In this document: in pieces, positions 44,158 through 53,650 of the stretch
How positions within the stretch are numbered: the stretch's first letter is position 1
Layout of the letters: each line of letters begins with the position of its first letter
From: Paenibacillus phytorum
GTDB taxonomy: Bacteria; Bacillota; Bacilli; Paenibacillales; NBRC-103111
Assembly: GCF_013141715.1 (NCBI RefSeq)
Contig: NZ_WHOA01000064.1
Location: forward strand, 1 to 57,025
Direction of reading: 5' to 3'
DNA length: 57,025 bases
Translations under genes and position numbers: made by a program
Notes under the pieces: generated by a model
Database searches by the model: none
Told to the model about the DNA's origin: nothing
Seen by the model: only the letters and a program-made list of their open reading frames with translations

Positions 44158-44809
44158 TAGCTTTCTCTTTTTTCATTAACCAAGTCGGGGTATTGATCCT
44201 GACCGTGATATCATCGTGGTCTTCGTGGTCCATACTTTTCCTACCCCTCTCTTGCCATAGCTGATACGGATACAGGATAAATGAAAGTCCCACCATGATG
44301 AGAAAGATGTGATAGTGCTTCACACTGATAAGATCCGCTATGCCAAGCTTTTCTTCAATCCGATGAAACACAAAGGCATAAAAGGCATCTTACAACAGAT
44401 TAGCAACGACATATAACCAAAACCGCCCAAATGTAAAGTGAAAAACCCACATCGTTCCGACAAGAAAAATCCCATAGGCAAAGGCTGTATTTGTCACATA
44501 GCCCCATGGAACGATGGCATCTTTTAATATCCATAACTTATATGTATAGCCAATCTCATACACGATCGTGACCAAAAGAGCGGAGAAAATACAGACAGGC
44601 ATATACCTGTAAATACTTTTCTTCTTCATCAAAAATAAAGATAACCAGGGCAGCACAAATCCTGACCAAAGCAGCAATTTATTGAGTATGTTGACAACCT
44701 CCCCTGCGGTTTGGTTGATTTTACCATTGCCTGATTTCGTCAATCGTATGCATGGTTTAGGCTCCCTCACCTCTATGTTTGGCTTATCACGATACAGGTA
44801 CGGCCCCAA
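44153..44809 (-). pseudogene. CBO0543-type membrane protein gene interrupted by an in-frame stop
   Basis: Two frames in the same phase are separated by one TAA (44390-44392). The upstream part encodes LLLWSGFVLPWLSLFLMKKK, later helices and FHFTFGRFWLYVVANLL; after the stop the reading continues DAFYAFVFHRIEEKLGIADL and a further helix, as expected for one four-to-five-helix membrane protein. The visible start is a TTG at 44809 with GAGAGG, giving an unusually long N-terminus. A better-spaced site, GGGGAGG before an ATA codon at 44687-44689, suggests the original ATG start may also be lost. The family is linked to sporulating Firmicutes but has no known function. A nonsense mutation or a sequencing error would both explain it. 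Confidence 0.75.
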
Positions 44810-44851
44810 AACAACCTCTCGAATCGAAAGCTGTTAGTGGAGGTGCTTCTT

Positions 44852-45862
44852 ATGCGCAAAAGATTAACAATCACGATACTATCTATTACACTAGCCGTTT
44901 TGATGCTTTGTGGGTGGACGGCCTATGCGGCAACTTCACCTAACACATCGACTTCGACTTCCGTCCTGGGGACATTCAAATCCATCGCTTCGGATGCTGT
45001 CACTGTAAACACAAATACCGGTGATCAAACAATTCCATTAGCCAAATCCGTATGGGTTTACCGTAATGATCAAAAGGCCCAACTGGCTGATTTGAAGCCT
45101 GGGGATCAGATCGAACTAATCGTTAATAGCAAGCAGCAGGCTGCCTATGTGAAAGCGACCTCAACTGATGCTGGTGCACCTGTGACAGAAGCCGTACCAG
45201 CGACACCAGTGACCCCTGAGCCTACAGCGACACCAGCTTCGCCGGGAACGAGCGATCAAGCTGCAGCAGCTGTGCCAAATAAACCTGTTTCTAGCACACA
45301 ATCCCCTTCCCAGCAGAACAATGAGGTTTACCCTAACTTGGAGGACATCGACCTGAAGGTGGATGGCAAGCACTTCAAACTGCACATTACACAAACCAAG
45401 GGTGCGAATGGCATCTTGTATGATCTGAATATTAAGCCCGAAAATAGCGGTACGATTCATCTCAAAGGGGACCAAGCCGCCGCATGGATCAAAATGCTAC
45501 TTGCTTCCGTCGACCTCAAATCTTCAAATGCTGAGCAGGCATTAACACAGCTGCTTGCCGAGCATTACAACTTGGATGCAACTAAACTAAATATCCATAT
45601 GAAAACCAAATGGGAGCAAGAACAAGCGCCCAATACGGTAAAGCAGCAGGATTCCCAAAAAGATGAGAGCGCGCAAAAAGATGATGACGAAGATGAAGAT
45701 AAAGACAAAAATAAAGACAAAGACGACAAAGTCAAGTATAAAGACAACGATAAAAGCAACAGCAATAATAACAACAAAGAAAATAACAACGCTAAATCCA
45801 AAGCGCACGGAAACAGTGAACATTCTGGAAAAGACGATGATCGTAAAAAGAGTGACAAGTAA
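44852..45862 (+). CDS. secreted protein with DUF5666-like domain and charged low-complexity tail
   Basis: A 336-residue exported protein. The ATG at 44852 follows GTGGAGGTG; the signal peptide MRKRLTITILSITLAVLMLC is followed by GWTAYA and cleavage near residue 27. Residues 38-95 form a small beta-barrel-like domain (VLGTFKSIASDAVTVNT, LADLKPGDQIELIVN) like DUF5666. A Pro/Thr/Ala linker (about 98-150) leads to a second domain (NLEDIDLKVDGKHFKLHITQ to MKTKWEQEQ), and then about 75 residues of Asp, Lys, Asn and Glu. The tail may bind cell-wall polymers or cations. I do not know its function. It converges on the PBP gene across a shared terminator. Confidence 0.82.
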   Translation: MRKRLTITILSITLAVLMLCGWTAYAATSPNTSTSTSVLGTFKSIASDAVTVNTNTGDQTIPLAKSVWVYRNDQKAQLADLKPGDQIELIVNSKQQAAYVKATSTDAGAPVTEAVPATPVTPEPTATPASPGTSDQAAAAVPNKPVSSTQSPSQQNNEVYPNLEDIDLKVDGKHFKLHITQTKGANGILYDLNIKPENSGTIHLKGDQAAAWIKMLLASVDLKSSNAEQALTQLLAEHYNLDATKLNIHMKTKWEQEQAPNTVKQQDSQKDESAQKDDDEDEDKDKNKDKDDKVKYKDNDKSNSNNNNKENNNAKSKAHGNSEHSGKDDDRKKSDK

Positions 45863-45975
45863 AATCGCAGCAGCCACAATGCTGACTAACTCAAAAATAT
45901 AAGTCTCGAGCTTTTGTGCAAAAATGATACACTTTTTACAGGTTCTCACACCGTAGAAGGCCCCCCCATCACAAT

Positions 45976-46015
45976 AAAAGCCGCCGATATCCATTTAGGA
46001 TGTCGACGGCTTTTT
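45976..46015. terminator. bidirectional terminator between secreted protein and PBP genes
   Basis: AAAAGCCGCCGATATCC and GGATGTCGACGGCTTTTT pair with two mismatches around a short loop; five Ts follow on the plus strand and four on the minus strand. Confidence 0.87.
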
Positions 46016-46025
46016 GCTGCATATC

Positions 46026-48029
46026 TTATCTTTTCTTCCCCTTGCCATGTCCGTGCTGACTTTCTTTTTTGTCTTCCTTATCGCCCTGGTCTGACTCTCC
46101 GGACGAGGACAATGAGTTCGAATCCTTAGCAGTTTGAGCCTCTGCCCCCACAAACGGCATATCAAAAGGAACAACAGGTGTCTGAGCCAAGGCCCGATTC
46201 ATCATCTCGCGAAATAAAACAGCAGGAACAGCACCGCCGGATGTCGTTAAGTAATGCTCTTTATCCGTACGGTCATAACCGACCCACACAGCAGCCGTTA
46301 GCTCTGGTGTGTAACCAACGAACCACGCATCTTTAGCACTTCCGCTGCTTAAACCTTCGAATTCCTTAGTCTGCGGCAGCTGCGTTGTGCCAGATTTACC
46401 TGCAACGGGGCGATTCATTGCAGCATTCTTACCTGTTCCTTGCGCAACAGCCACTTGCAGCATTGACGTCATTGCATAAGCTGTTTCCGGCTGCATCACG
46501 GGAACCCCCTTCGGGCTTGCCCCAACAAGCACATGACCGCTGCTCGTCTCGATCTTCGTGATGGTATGGGCTTGATGCAGAACTCCCTTGGCGGCGAAGG
46601 CGCTGAATGCTTGCGCCATCTGTAGCGGTGACACCCCTTCTGAGAGTCCGCCGAGAGCGATGCCAAGCTGACGATCCTGAGCCGGTAAAGTAATGCCCAG
46701 GGATTTAGCAAATTGGAGTCCACGATCAATCCCTATCTCGTGAAGCAGCCAAACAGCTGGCACGTTCCAAGAAGAAACAACCGCTTCCTGCATCGTCACC
46801 TGCCCTCTCGTTCGGTGATCCCAATCTTGTGGTTGGTAACCTTCGATGTTCAATGGACCATCATATAAGATGGAATTTGGCTTATAGCCATTCTCCATCG
46901 CAGGTCCATAGACAACAATCGGCTTAAAAGATGACCCAGGCTGTCTCTTCAACTGCGTTGCACGGCTAAACCCACGGAAGACTCCTTCTCCTCGTCCTCC
47001 AGCTAATGCGCGAATCCCACCGGTTCGCTGATCAACGATTGCAGCTCCGCTTTGAATGAGCTGATCTGGCTTGCTTTTCGGAAATAGACTCTCGTCTTTA
47101 TAAACATCCGCAACTGCATTCTGCACCAAGGGATCTAGCTCCGTCGTGATTCGCAAGCCACCCGTCAACAACTGTTCTTCTGTAAAACCATACTCATTAA
47201 CAGCTTCATTAATGACCGCATCCACATAGGCCGGATAGCGTCCCTTCAACTCATTGCCTTTATCGGATTTAACGACACCTAGCGGTGAAGCTTTGGCTTT
47301 CTCGTAATCCTGCGCGGTTATTTTACCTTCATCACGCATCAGTACAAGCACAGTATTCCTTCGCTCGAGTGCCTGACCTTCATCCTTAAAAGGTGAGTAC
47401 CGGCTAGGAGCCTTAGGAAGAGCGGCAAGAACTGCTGCCTCTGGCAAGGTTAGATCCTTCACATTTTTATTGAAATACGTTCTAGCCGCTCCCTGTACCC
47501 CCCAGCTCCCTTCCCCGAAATAAATGCTGTTTAAGTACATCTCCAGAATTTCATTTTTACTATAGGTTGTGTCTATTTTAATCGCATAAGCGGCTTCTCT
47601 CAGCTTTCGACCCAGTGTTTTGTCCGCATTGAGAAACAGATTACGGGCCAACTGCTGCGTAATCGTACTGGCTCCCTCCGAATAGCTTCCTCGCAACACA
47701 TCGCGAGCAACCGCACGGAAGATAGATCTGACATCAATCCCCGTGTGCTCATAGAATCTTTTATCTTCCACAGCCACAACCGCATCCATCAACACCTTCG
47801 GTAATTGTGAAAACTGGACAGGCTCAATTTTTGAAGCAGATAACTGCGAAGCTGGTTTACCGTTCTTATCCAGCACAAGTGTTGACTCTGGCAGCGGCTG
47901 GCTTAACTTCGATACATCGAGTCCACGAATGTAGGAATAACAAGCCACGAATACAATCACACAACCCATCAGTACAATAACGCTAAAAATTTGCCAAAAC
48001 CTTTTTTTCTTCCAAAATGCTTTAAACAT
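46026..48029 (-). CDS. class A penicillin-binding protein (transglycosylase/transpeptidase)
   Basis: A 667-residue bifunctional peptidoglycan synthase. Residues 12-32 are the membrane anchor. The GT51 domain (about 60-235) shows EDKRFYEHTG with the catalytic Glu, GASTITQQLARN and KNEILEMYLNSIYFG. The transpeptidase domain has the active Ser in QPGSSFKP, SSWN as the SxN element and GKSGTTQ as the KTG-like motif. The hydrophilic C-terminal tail (ESDQGDKEDKKESQHGHGKG) is common in Bacillales class A PBPs. It polymerises glycan strands and crosslinks them on the outer face of the membrane. The ATG follows GAAGGAGG. It is monocistronic. Confidence 0.94.
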   Translation of the reverse strand: MFKAFWKKKRFWQIFSVIVLMGCVIVFVACYSYIRGLDVSKLSQPLPESTLVLDKNGKPASQLSASKIEPVQFSQLPKVLMDAVVAVEDKRFYEHTGIDVRSIFRAVARDVLRGSYSEGASTITQQLARNLFLNADKTLGRKLREAAYAIKIDTTYSKNEILEMYLNSIYFGEGSWGVQGAARTYFNKNVKDLTLPEAAVLAALPKAPSRYSPFKDEGQALERRNTVLVLMRDEGKITAQDYEKAKASPLGVVKSDKGNELKGRYPAYVDAVINEAVNEYGFTEEQLLTGGLRITTELDPLVQNAVADVYKDESLFPKSKPDQLIQSGAAIVDQRTGGIRALAGGRGEGVFRGFSRATQLKRQPGSSFKPIVVYGPAMENGYKPNSILYDGPLNIEGYQPQDWDHRTRGQVTMQEAVVSSWNVPAVWLLHEIGIDRGLQFAKSLGITLPAQDRQLGIALGGLSEGVSPLQMAQAFSAFAAKGVLHQAHTITKIETSSGHVLVGASPKGVPVMQPETAYAMTSMLQVAVAQGTGKNAAMNRPVAGKSGTTQLPQTKEFEGLSSGSAKDAWFVGYTPELTAAVWVGYDRTDKEHYLTTSGGAVPAVLFREMMNRALAQTPVVPFDMPFVGAEAQTAKDSNSLSSSGESDQGDKEDKKESQHGHGKGKKR

Positions 48030-48125
48030 CTTACCTTCCTCCTTACGTACGCTTATATATATTCGCAGGATTCCTGCAGTTAGCGACGCACGAGGGAAAA
48101 GGAACTATTACCAACTTAAACGACA

Positions 48126-48162
48126 TAAAAAGCCCCCCAATATATAAACAACTGAAGGGCTC
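48126..48162 (-). terminator. intrinsic terminator of the aldo/keto reductase gene
   Basis: On the minus strand GAGCCC pairs with GGGGCT over an AT-rich loop and is followed by five Ts, starting 24 bases after the reductase stop. Confidence 0.7.
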
Positions 48163-48185
48163 ACAATTTTTGGAATATACAATTT

Positions 48186-49064
48186 TTAAGCGATTGAGGT
48201 TGGTGCTCCGAAAATACTGGTGTATCCGCTGATGCTGCCCAGGATACGCTCCGCTTCCTCACCGTTCATGGAACCATATCGTTCCACGGCATCGACGATT
48301 TTAGGGAACAAATGAATGTCTCCTGCGCTTGCGAATCCACACACACCAGGGAAAGACAACACAAAATGCACACAAGCATCTATCATCTGCTGCTGGTCAA
48401 AAGGTTCATACCATGTCGCATAAGAACGCTTCTCCCCTTCTCCCCATGGAGCCTTAGCAATCGCTTTGATGACCCTGATAGCTGCATTTTGCTTATTGGC
48501 TTCTTCCATGAGTGCATCGAAAGCTTCCCGATACTCCGGCAAACTATACATATAATAATTGAGTGGCAGCAGCACGGTTGCGAAAGGAAATCGATGTAAC
48601 GCTTCCAAATGTACACTCGGAGCATCATGCCCATGTCCAGTTATGCCAATCTCCTTAACAATACCTTCGGCTTGCGCTTCTAAAGCTGCCTCCAAAGCAC
48701 CGCCTTTTTCTGTGCAGCGGTCTAACTCCTCCATAGAGCCTACCGCATGCAGTTGAAGTAAGTCTACAGAATCAACCCGCATCCGTTCCAGAGAGCGATA
48801 AATTTCTTCTTTCGCTTCCTTCTTCGTTCTTTGCCCTGTTTTCGTAGCTAGGAAAATATCCTTGCGAATTTGACTGATCATAGGGCCCATACGGACTTCG
48901 GCATCCCCATAACTGGCTGCGGTATCAAAATGGTTAACTCCATGCTGCAAGGCAAAAGAAATGGATGCATCCGCTTCCTCTTGCGTCACATTCCCTAGAC
49001 TTGCTGCACCAAACATAACGACTGAGCTTTCGTGATTCAAACGACCTATTGTTCGTTTCAACAT
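48186..49064 (-). CDS. aldo/keto reductase
   Basis: A 292-residue NADPH-dependent (beta/alpha)8-barrel reductase. The catalytic tetrad is present: Asp and Tyr in [12 protein letters not shown], Lys in LATKTGQRT and His in [25 protein letters not shown] is the family signature. C-terminal cofactor-binding residues lie in [16 protein letters not shown]. Substrate unknown. GAAGGAGC precedes the ATG. A strong terminator separates it from the upstream thiamine-diphosphate enzyme, so it is probably transcribed on its own. Confidence 0.9.
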   Translation of the reverse strand: MLKRTIGRLNHESSVVMFGAASLGNVTQEEADASISFALQHGVNHFDTAASYGDAEVRMGPMISQIRKDIFLATKTGQRTKKEAKEEIYRSLERMRVDSVDLLQLHAVGSMEELDRCTEKGGALEAALEAQAEGIVKEIGITGHGHDAPSVHLEALHRFPFATVLLPLNYYMYSLPEYREAFDALMEEANKQNAAIRVIKAIAKAPWGEGEKRSYATWYEPFDQQQMIDACVHFVLSFPGVCGFASAGDIHLFPKIVDAVERYGSMNGEEAERILGSISGYTSIFGAPTSIA

Positions 49065-49153
49065 GAATGAAGTGCTCCTTCCTTATTGTTCTTACTCTTC
49101 TCCACCATATCATTTACTTGGCCAAGAATACAGTTCTTCGCTGAACAAGATGC

Positions 49154-49195
49154 AAAAAAAAAAGCTTTTGGATACGAACATCCAAAAACTTTTTA
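49154..49195 (-). terminator. terminator at the end of the signalling/TPP-enzyme operon
   Basis: AGTTTTTGGAT and ATCCAAAAGCT pair over a 6-base loop and are followed on the minus strand by ten Ts, 22 bases after the stop codon. Confidence 0.9.
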
Positions 49196-49217
49196 CTCAT
49201 ACCTCAATGTATGCCAA

Positions 49218-50876
49218 TTAATACGTTGCCCCTTGCAAGAACTTAACTCGTTCACCCATTGGCGGAATTTCGTTGCCATCCACAATAACTTCAACAACCA
49301 CAGGACCTCCGTGAGAAAGCCACTCTTGCACATGCTCTCCCTGTAGTTGATCCAGAGATCTAACTTCGGCATGACGCAAGCCAAGCGATTGGGCAACACC
49401 TGCAATACTAACTCTCTCTTGTGAAAAGTCTTCCAGACATCTTTTGTACTGCAGCATATGACCATGATAAACCATCCCGAGACGGGCATTGTTAATGACG
49501 ACAAATAGGATCGGAAGGTTGTATTCCTTAGCGGTTAGCACTTCGAGACCATGCATGAAGAAACAGCCATCGCCTGTAATACAGATCGTTGGTCGAGTCG
49601 GCTCCGCTAACTGAGCTCCTAGTGATCCTCCGATTCCAGAGCCCATGCCTCCGAAATTGATATCAATATCGAATTCTTGTCCGCTCTCGATCAATAAGTT
49701 TTGGATCGAATAGGTCATGAATTCACCGATATCTAGGAAGAATCGAGCATTCTTCGGTGCTGTTGCACTGAGACGACGGATCGCCGACAACGTATTCCAT
49801 TTCTCTTCGGCCTGTTCGGAAGCTGCTGCTGCTTCGCCTAGCCCCTGGAATGCCTCGCTTGCATATGATTTATCTTGTGTATCAGCTGAAAGGTGCTCTA
49901 ATAATTCCGTAATGACAAGCTTGATTTCACCATGTACAGGATACTGGGTTTCGTAGCACTTCCCTAATTCACTTTGATCGTAATCGATGTGAATGAGCTC
50001 TCTACCCGCAACCAATCGTGGTTCCCAGTTGCTTGTTGCTAGCTCGCCTAGGCTTGAACCGATGATCAGCAGTACCTCATGATCGTTACCGTTCAAGTAC
50101 TCACTCGCTTTGATATTCGCTGATAAGCCATATATCCCTAAGGAAAGCGGATGATTTTCGGGGAATGCCCCTTTTCCACGTGGTGTTGTTGCCACTTTCC
50201 ACTCAAGCGTTTCAGCCAACTGTACGATACTGTCAGAGGATGCTTTAGCGCCATTACCCAACAGAATCGCTCCACGTAGACCTGCTGCTTTGATTCGCTT
50301 AGCAGCCGCTTGAGCGGCTGCCAAATCCATCGTTGGCTGCTGAACTGGAGGTAACACCGGAAGCTCTCTTTCACCTATATCCGTCATTTGAATATCAATA
50401 GGAATCGCCAAATGCACAGGACCTGGCACGCCGCTAATCGCTGTGTGATAGGCCTCTGCCAGAATCTCTGGCAGCTGATTAGGGTCTAGAACCGTTCGGC
50501 TCATCTTCGTAATCGATGCAAAGATCGGTTCAGCATACAGCTCCTGCGCGCCCCCTTTGCCCATTTTACCAGATGGCACTGAGCCTGTGATGAATATAAC
50601 AGGAAGCTTCTGCTTCCAAGCATTCGCAGCCGGAGTCACGAGGTTCGTCGCTCCCGGTCCGCTAGATGCCACGCAAATCGACGGAAGTCCTGTAATTCTC
50701 GTATAAGCACCTGCCATGTAGCCGGAGCTATTCTCATGCTTAGCTACAATCGGCTTAAGCTCAGGAATGTCCAAAAGGGCGTCATAGATCGCATTGATTG
50801 AGCCTGCTGGAATACCGAATACATATCGCACACCTTGCTGCACTAAAAATCTCAATCCTACTTCAATCGCCCGCAT
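49218..50876 (-). CDS. thiamine-diphosphate enzyme, acetolactate synthase-like
   Basis: A 552-residue TPP enzyme. The N-terminal pyrimidine-binding domain has the catalytic Glu in VAKHENSSGYMAGAY and SGPGATNLVT; a central Rossmann-like domain begins near residue 190; the C-terminal domain has GDGCFFMHGLEVLTAKEYNLPILFVVINN with the Mg-TPP motif GDG...NN. The layout fits acetolactate synthases and related decarboxylases/oxidases (pyruvate, oxalyl-CoA, sulfopyruvate); which of these cannot be settled here. No regulatory small subunit gene is near, which speaks against a biosynthetic IlvB. It starts 5 bp after the stop of a sensor kinase gene, an unexpected operon partner. Confidence 0.85.
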   Translation of the reverse strand: MRAIEVGLRFLVQQGVRYVFGIPAGSINAIYDALLDIPELKPIVAKHENSSGYMAGAYTRITGLPSICVASSGPGATNLVTPAANAWKQKLPVIFITGSVPSGKMGKGGAQELYAEPIFASITKMSRTVLDPNQLPEILAEAYHTAISGVPGPVHLAIPIDIQMTDIGERELPVLPPVQQPTMDLAAAQAAAKRIKAAGLRGAILLGNGAKASSDSIVQLAETLEWKVATTPRGKGAFPENHPLSLGIYGLSANIKASEYLNGNDHEVLLIIGSSLGELATSNWEPRLVAGRELIHIDYDQSELGKCYETQYPVHGEIKLVITELLEHLSADTQDKSYASEAFQGLGEAAAASEQAEEKWNTLSAIRRLSATAPKNARFFLDIGEFMTYSIQNLLIESGQEFDIDINFGGMGSGIGGSLGAQLAEPTRPTICITGDGCFFMHGLEVLTAKEYNLPILFVVINNARLGMVYHGHMLQYKRCLEDFSQERVSIAGVAQSLGLRHAEVRSLDQLQGEHVQEWLSHGGPVVVEVIVDGNEIPPMGERVKFLQGATY

Positions 50877-50881
50877 ATTGG

Positions 50882-52681
50882 TTACCCCCTTCCTTTAGGT
50901 AAAGTAAATTTGAATACCGAACCTTGACCTTCGGTGCTCTCGAACCAAATCCGACCGCCATGCAGTTCGATAAGCTGTTTTGAAATGGCAAGACCTAGGC
51001 CTGTCCCATTAATTTGATTATTAGCTTGATAGAATTTCGTAAAAATGTTTTTCTGCTTCTCATAAGGGATACCGATACCACTATCATGTACTTCAACCGT
51101 AAGTACCGTTTCTTCGAAAATCGTTTTAATGGTAATCACACCCATAGGTGGTGTAAATTTAATCGCATTGGAAAGTAAATTCAATAAAATCTGCAGAATG
51201 CGTTGTTTATCGACGCTTACAATCGTATCCGTTTCTGCGTCCGATTCAACAACTAGAATCAGCTTCTTCTTATTGATTAAAGACTGTACAATATGAACGG
51301 ATTCCTTGATGATTTCTTTGAAATCAGCTTCGGTATACACCAATTCAAATTTACCGTTTTCCATTTTAGCGAAATCCAGCAATTCATTCACTTGATCCAG
51401 CAAACGCTCGATCGACTTGGACGCGATATCTAGTAAATCCTTCTGCGAATCGTTGAGTCCACCGAGAATCCCTTTGCTAAGAATGTCTACAGATCCTTTA
51501 ACCGCTGTAATCGGCGTACGTAGCTCATGAGAAAGTGTCGCGATGAAATCGCTTTTCAACTCATTCAGATGCTCTAGTTCACGTACTAGACCCTCTAGCT
51601 TGAAGTTAGCATGCTGCAGCTCTATAGAACGCTCATTGACGGAGTGATCCAATGTCTCCGTATGCTGGGCATTCGAAAGCGCGGTAGCTGTAGCATCAGA
51701 AATCGATTGGCAGAATTCCAATATGCTTGCTTCATACTTCCTTGGTTTTCCGATCGACGGAATCGCAACGACACCGTAAACGGAACCTTTGGCCACAAGC
51801 GGGAATACCATAATACTTCGGATATCAAAAGAGACGAAGGCTTTATGATTAGGCCGCGGATCCGCGTACACATCCTCGATTGCCGCTGATTTCTTCTGAG
51901 TAATGACTTCATACAAAAGGCGGTCATTTTCAATGGTTAACTTGACTTCTCTATGCTTAACCTTCCATTCGTCAACTGTTACATTCTCAGAAGACAATTG
52001 GTAGGGCTCAATGGTATGCTCTTTTTCATTATATAGATGAATACCGATATCCTTAGACCCACTGGCTTTACGCATGTAGTGGAAAAAAGTGTTCAGAACA
52101 TCTTTGACCGACAATGACTCCGATAAAGCTTTCGTCGCGTCAAGAAGAAGCTGCTGCTTCTCCATCAGAAGTTGCCGTTGTTCGAACATGCGGATGTTGC
52201 GAATCGCCACACTTGCCATGTTAACAAAAGCTTCCGTAACTTCCATCTGCTCCTGAGTAATATTCATCGGTTTTCCGAAATCGTGGACGAAGACAAGCCC
52301 AAACACGTCATTTTCTACAATGACGGGAATCCCGAGGATCGATTTAATTTTTAACAATTGTCTCTTGGATTGATCCAATCTCAGGTCAATACTCGTATCT
52401 GAGATATAGTCGCTAGCTTGGTTGCGCAAAATATCCCTGACAAACTCATCTTCTCTAGGATCAATGAGCAGCTCCGTTATATCCACAGGCAATTTATTGC
52501 CTTTATATCCTTGAAAAGTACCATCCGGCTGTTTCAAGAAAAAACCAACAAGATCTGCTTGCGTTATCTCTCCTGCTATCGCGTCAACGAAGACTTGCAG
52601 GATTTCTGACATTTCAAACTGAGAATTAATGACCTTCGTCATTTGAAATAATTTTTGAAAACTTATCAATTCCATGACCAT
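50882..52681 (-). CDS. cytosolic double-GAF sensor histidine kinase
   Basis: A 599-residue kinase without membrane segments. GAF1 is about 20-165 and GAF2 about 190-345, joined by short coiled coils. The phosphoacceptor His is in IATLSHELRTPITAVKG (about 385); the ATPase domain has LLNLLSNAIKFTPP, DSGIGIPYEKQK and NGTGLGLAISKQL. It likely senses a small cytosolic molecule or redox state through GAF. The first ATG follows GGGTGGGG; MELISF two codons later is an alternative. It lies between the REC-GGDEF gene (about 20 bp away) and the TPP enzyme gene (5 bp away). Confidence 0.92.
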   Translation of the reverse strand: MVMELISFQKLFQMTKVINSQFEMSEILQVFVDAIAGEITQADLVGFFLKQPDGTFQGYKGNKLPVDITELLIDPREDEFVRDILRNQASDYISDTSIDLRLDQSKRQLLKIKSILGIPVIVENDVFGLVFVHDFGKPMNITQEQMEVTEAFVNMASVAIRNIRMFEQRQLLMEKQQLLLDATKALSESLSVKDVLNTFFHYMRKASGSKDIGIHLYNEKEHTIEPYQLSSENVTVDEWKVKHREVKLTIENDRLLYEVITQKKSAAIEDVYADPRPNHKAFVSFDIRSIMVFPLVAKGSVYGVVAIPSIGKPRKYEASILEFCQSISDATATALSNAQHTETLDHSVNERSIELQHANFKLEGLVRELEHLNELKSDFIATLSHELRTPITAVKGSVDILSKGILGGLNDSQKDLLDIASKSIERLLDQVNELLDFAKMENGKFELVYTEADFKEIIKESVHIVQSLINKKKLILVVESDAETDTIVSVDKQRILQILLNLLSNAIKFTPPMGVITIKTIFEETVLTVEVHDSGIGIPYEKQKNIFTKFYQANNQINGTGLGLAISKQLIELHGGRIWFESTEGQGSVFKFTLPKGRG

Positions 52682-52702
52682 GCCCCACCCATTCCCCTTT
52701 TT

Positions 52703-53650
52703 TTAGCGAATCTTTATTTGATGTCTTCCATTATTCTTGGCCCCAAGAAGTGCAGAATCAGCTTGCATAATGATTTGATCGAACGAGGTAGGGTCGAAAT
52801 TATTCGTCAACCCTATGCTCACTGAAAATTCCTGTGATTTATGGTGTGCCAGGCTAACCTTTAAACCGTCGACAGCCTTAATGATACTATCTGCAATCTC
52901 TACACAGTTCACTTCATTTTGGAGTAAGACCAAGAACTCGTCCCCGCCATACCGAAAGGCTAGATCATGCTCGCAAGAGATTTTCGACGTTATGATCGTT
53001 GCTACTTCTCTCAAGACTTGATCCCCAACCAAATGACCATAGTTATCATTAATGTCCTTAAAATAATCCATATCGACCATCATAGCGGCTTGAAATTGCT
53101 TGGTTCCCTCTTTGATCATCCGAATGGTAATATCCAAGTATGCTCGATTATATAAACTAGTTAGCGCATCCACATACACCAATTTAGCTAATTGTTTATT
53201 GTCTTTCTTCAAATTTTTAACCTTCGCTTTTTGGTGGAGGGCAATTTCAACCTTCCGTTCCAGCACATCCAGATCGAATGGTTTGGTCAAATAATCAATT
53301 GCTCCTAAACGAAGTCCTTGTAAAATGTCTTCCTTCTGTGCATTTGCAGATAAGAAAATAATTGGGATATCAAAGTCGCTATCGGCTATTAATTGTTTGC
53401 ATATTTCAAATCCAGTCACTTCAGGCATCATCACATCAAGTAAAATAAGATCAGGTGCCGTCTCTTTGACCATGGAGAAAGCTTCTTTACCATCCTCAAC
53501 CGTGATGATTTCATAATGTAATGAATTTAAAAATATACGAAGTATATTTAAATTATGGGGTTCGTCATCGACGATAAGAATGCGACACTTCATTAATCTA
53601 TCCCAACTTTCATGACTAAAATAGTTGCCTATTGATAACTTGTTATCCAT
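52703..53650 (-). CDS. response regulator with GGDEF diguanylate cyclase domain
   Basis: A 315-residue protein. The receiver (about 22-140) has DDE, phosphorylatable Asp in LILLDVMMPEVTG and the Lys in TKPFD; the GGDEF domain (about 155-315) has LTSLYNRAYLD and the intact active site RYGGDEF, so it should make cyclic di-GMP. The inhibitory RxxD site is CEHD and is lost. Start assigned at 53650, where ATGGATAAC overlaps the HD-GYP stop by 8 bases; a start at MKCRILIVDD, 19 codons on, would fit the usual beginning of a receiver domain. The adjacent GAF kinase is the natural phosphodonor. Confidence 0.9.
   Translation of the reverse strand: MDNKLSIGNYFSHESWDRLMKCRILIVDDEPHNLNILRIFLNSLHYEIITVEDGKEAFSMVKETAPDLILLDVMMPEVTGFEICKQLIADSDFDIPIIFLSANAQKEDILQGLRLGAIDYLTKPFDLDVLERKVEIALHQKAKVKNLKKDNKQLAKLVYVDALTSLYNRAYLDITIRMIKEGTKQFQAAMMVDMDYFKDINDNYGHLVGDQVLREVATIITSKISCEHDLAFRYGGDEFLVLLQNEVNCVEIADSIIKAVDGLKVSLAHHKSQEFSVSIGLTNNFDPTSFDQIIMQADSALLGAKNNGRHQIKIR

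Noticed and set aside
45565..45994. Long antisense frames rich in Val, Ile, Phe and Leu
   Set aside because: They are shadows of the Asp/Lys/Asn-rich tail of the secreted protein.
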